Shown here: positions 50,529 through 51,115 of the stretch, piece by piece
Numbering within the stretch: the stretch's first letter is position 1
Layout: each line of letters opens with the position of its first letter
Assembly: GCA_017624855.1 (NCBI GenBank)
Contig: JAGAMF010000001.1
Span: forward strand, 1-51,115
Length of the DNA: 51,115 nucleotides
Direction: 5' to 3'
Source: Lachnospiraceae bacterium
GTDB lineage: Bacteria > Bacillota > Clostridia > Lachnospirales > Lachnospiraceae
Position numbers and translations under genes: made by a program
The notes under the pieces: generated by a model
The model's input: the letters and a program-made list of their open reading frames with translations, nothing else
Databases searched by the model: none
What the model was told of the DNA's origin: nothing

Positions 50529-51048
50529 TCATATCACGCAGCTATGATTCTCTACTACGCCCAATTGCTCCTTCTTCGTATATTTCAAAGACTCCATTTC
50601 ATAGATGCATACGGCATCCTCGTCAGTTATAACAATATTTTCAACTAAAAAACGGTTACCGGCTTCTATATAAGTCTTAGCCGCCATAACCGCTTCCTGA
50701 ATTCCCTTACCCTTTCGATAGGCATAAGAATTCTCTGCTATTGCAGGATCCATATATCTTGTAAGCTTCTGCTCAATCAACTTCGTAATAAAACGATCCA
50801 ATGCCGTCAATTGAGACACCGTCCTTCGCTTACCGCGCCCGTTAAGAATCTCATAATTGCTGACAATCCCCCGGATTATATCGTTCTTCCTCTATCTCTT
50901 GACGGATGCGTGCCTGATTCATGCTCCAATAGTCCTTCAACTCAGACAATCGCATACCATCGCTGCCGCAACTGTCTTTCTTCGTATCCAGATATGCAAA
51001 TGCATCTCTTATGTTTCTCTTAGATAACAATTCTTCTAACTTAAACAT
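50529..51048 (-). pseudogene. Broken reverse transcriptase joined to a Cas2-like tail
   Basis: Start ATG 51046-51048 with GAGGAGGTG 6 nt upstream. The first ~60 codons (MFKLEELLSKRNIRDAFAYL, then KKDSCGSDGMRLSELKDYW) are those of a group II-type reverse transcriptase. One extra G in a G5 run (50868-50872) shifts the frame; reading on gives SNYEILNGRGKRRTVSQLTA, then LDRFITKLIEQKLTRY and SYAYRKGKGIQEAV. After NRFLVE the RT stops and ENIVITDEDAVCIYEMESL, then KYTKKEQLGVVENHSCVI, follows in frame to the stop. That tail resembles the end of Cas2. The gene looks like the product of an internal deletion in an RT-cas1-cas2 operon plus a frameshift. Confidence 0.7.
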
Positions 51049-51115
51049 CCGCTTCACCTCCTCGAAATTGTTTATGACCACATATAGAACTTTCTTTTAT
51101 ATGTTCATCATAAAA

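Noticed and set aside
50529-51048. RT as part of a group II intron, retron or DGR
   Set aside because: No intron RNA domain V, msr/msd pair or template/variable repeat pair was seen nearby, while CRISPR arrays and a Cas2-like tail are adjacent. The edge of the window limits this judgement.
51049-51115. Upstream part of the RT gene or another gene at the right edge
   Set aside because: Only the promoter-like AT-rich sequence and an in-frame extension without ribosome site are visible; nothing can be named from 67 bases.

Overview
The window looks like a chromosomal segment of a low-GC Gram-positive anaerobe, most likely a Clostridia/Lachnospiraceae relative (Butyrivibrio-Roseburia type). This is inferred from the AT-rich DNA, strong AGGAGG ribosome sites, TTGACA-N17-TATAAT promoters, and the gene families present (NiaR-controlled nadABC, fruRKA-ptsHI, metF, glgB, many small lipoproteins). 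No cas effector gene is visible.

Layout. 1-200: leader and promoter of an rRNA operon running leftward out of the window. 681-7532: DUF6020-like membrane protein, a TetR regulator with two palindromic operators plus an alpha/beta hydrolase, then lipoproteins, a CPBP protease and a membrane-anchored protein. 7700-8012: type I toxin-antitoxin locus (31-aa toxin or shorter, convergent antisense RNA). 8034-13852: fructose PTS operon with its DeoR-type regulator and the general PTS proteins HPr and Enzyme I. 14147-15230: small RNA with terminator followed by an Abi (HEPN) gene. 15294-19257: de novo NAD genes around a divergent promoter carrying NiaR-type sites. 19325-23687: acyltransferase/DUF6273 fusion and surface proteins. 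23801-24603: a TenpIN-like type III toxin-antitoxin locus bracketed by a 22-bp direct repeat derived from the terminator of the neighbouring tRNA-Ser. 24840-34748: metF, glgB, a large TPR protein, an HMGL-like lyase, rsmA and tatD. 35056: tRNA-Lys. 35282-38212: four tandem paralogous membrane proteins of unknown function. 38303-45440: YwaF-like protein, heterodimeric ABC exporter, DUF4304-like protein, MATE pump.

45505-51048 is the most unusual part: an island of five short CRISPR arrays (19 repeats, 14 spacers) with one repeat family. All are oriented leftward; each has its own leader promoter and its own hairpin terminator. Between them sit minus-strand cargo genes: an Rpn-type nuclease, a JAB/MPN metalloprotease coupled to a 58-aa protein, and a 91-aa protein. 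Two cargo units share a duplicated promoter/5'UTR block of about 250 bp, and two leaders are joined to a 204-bp element with 18-bp inverted ends. At the right edge lies a broken gene: a frameshifted reverse-transcriptase N-terminus joined in frame to what looks like the tail of Cas2, i.e. the scar of an RT-(Cas1)-Cas2 adaptation operon. Thirteen of the 14 spacers read as plausible protein-coding sense sequence on the + strand and the fourteenth carries a ribosome site and start codon, so every crRNA would be antisense to mRNA. Together this suggests a fragmented CRISPR locus that once acquired spacers from RNA, or was selected for RNA targeting, and has since been multiplied and mixed with accessory genes.
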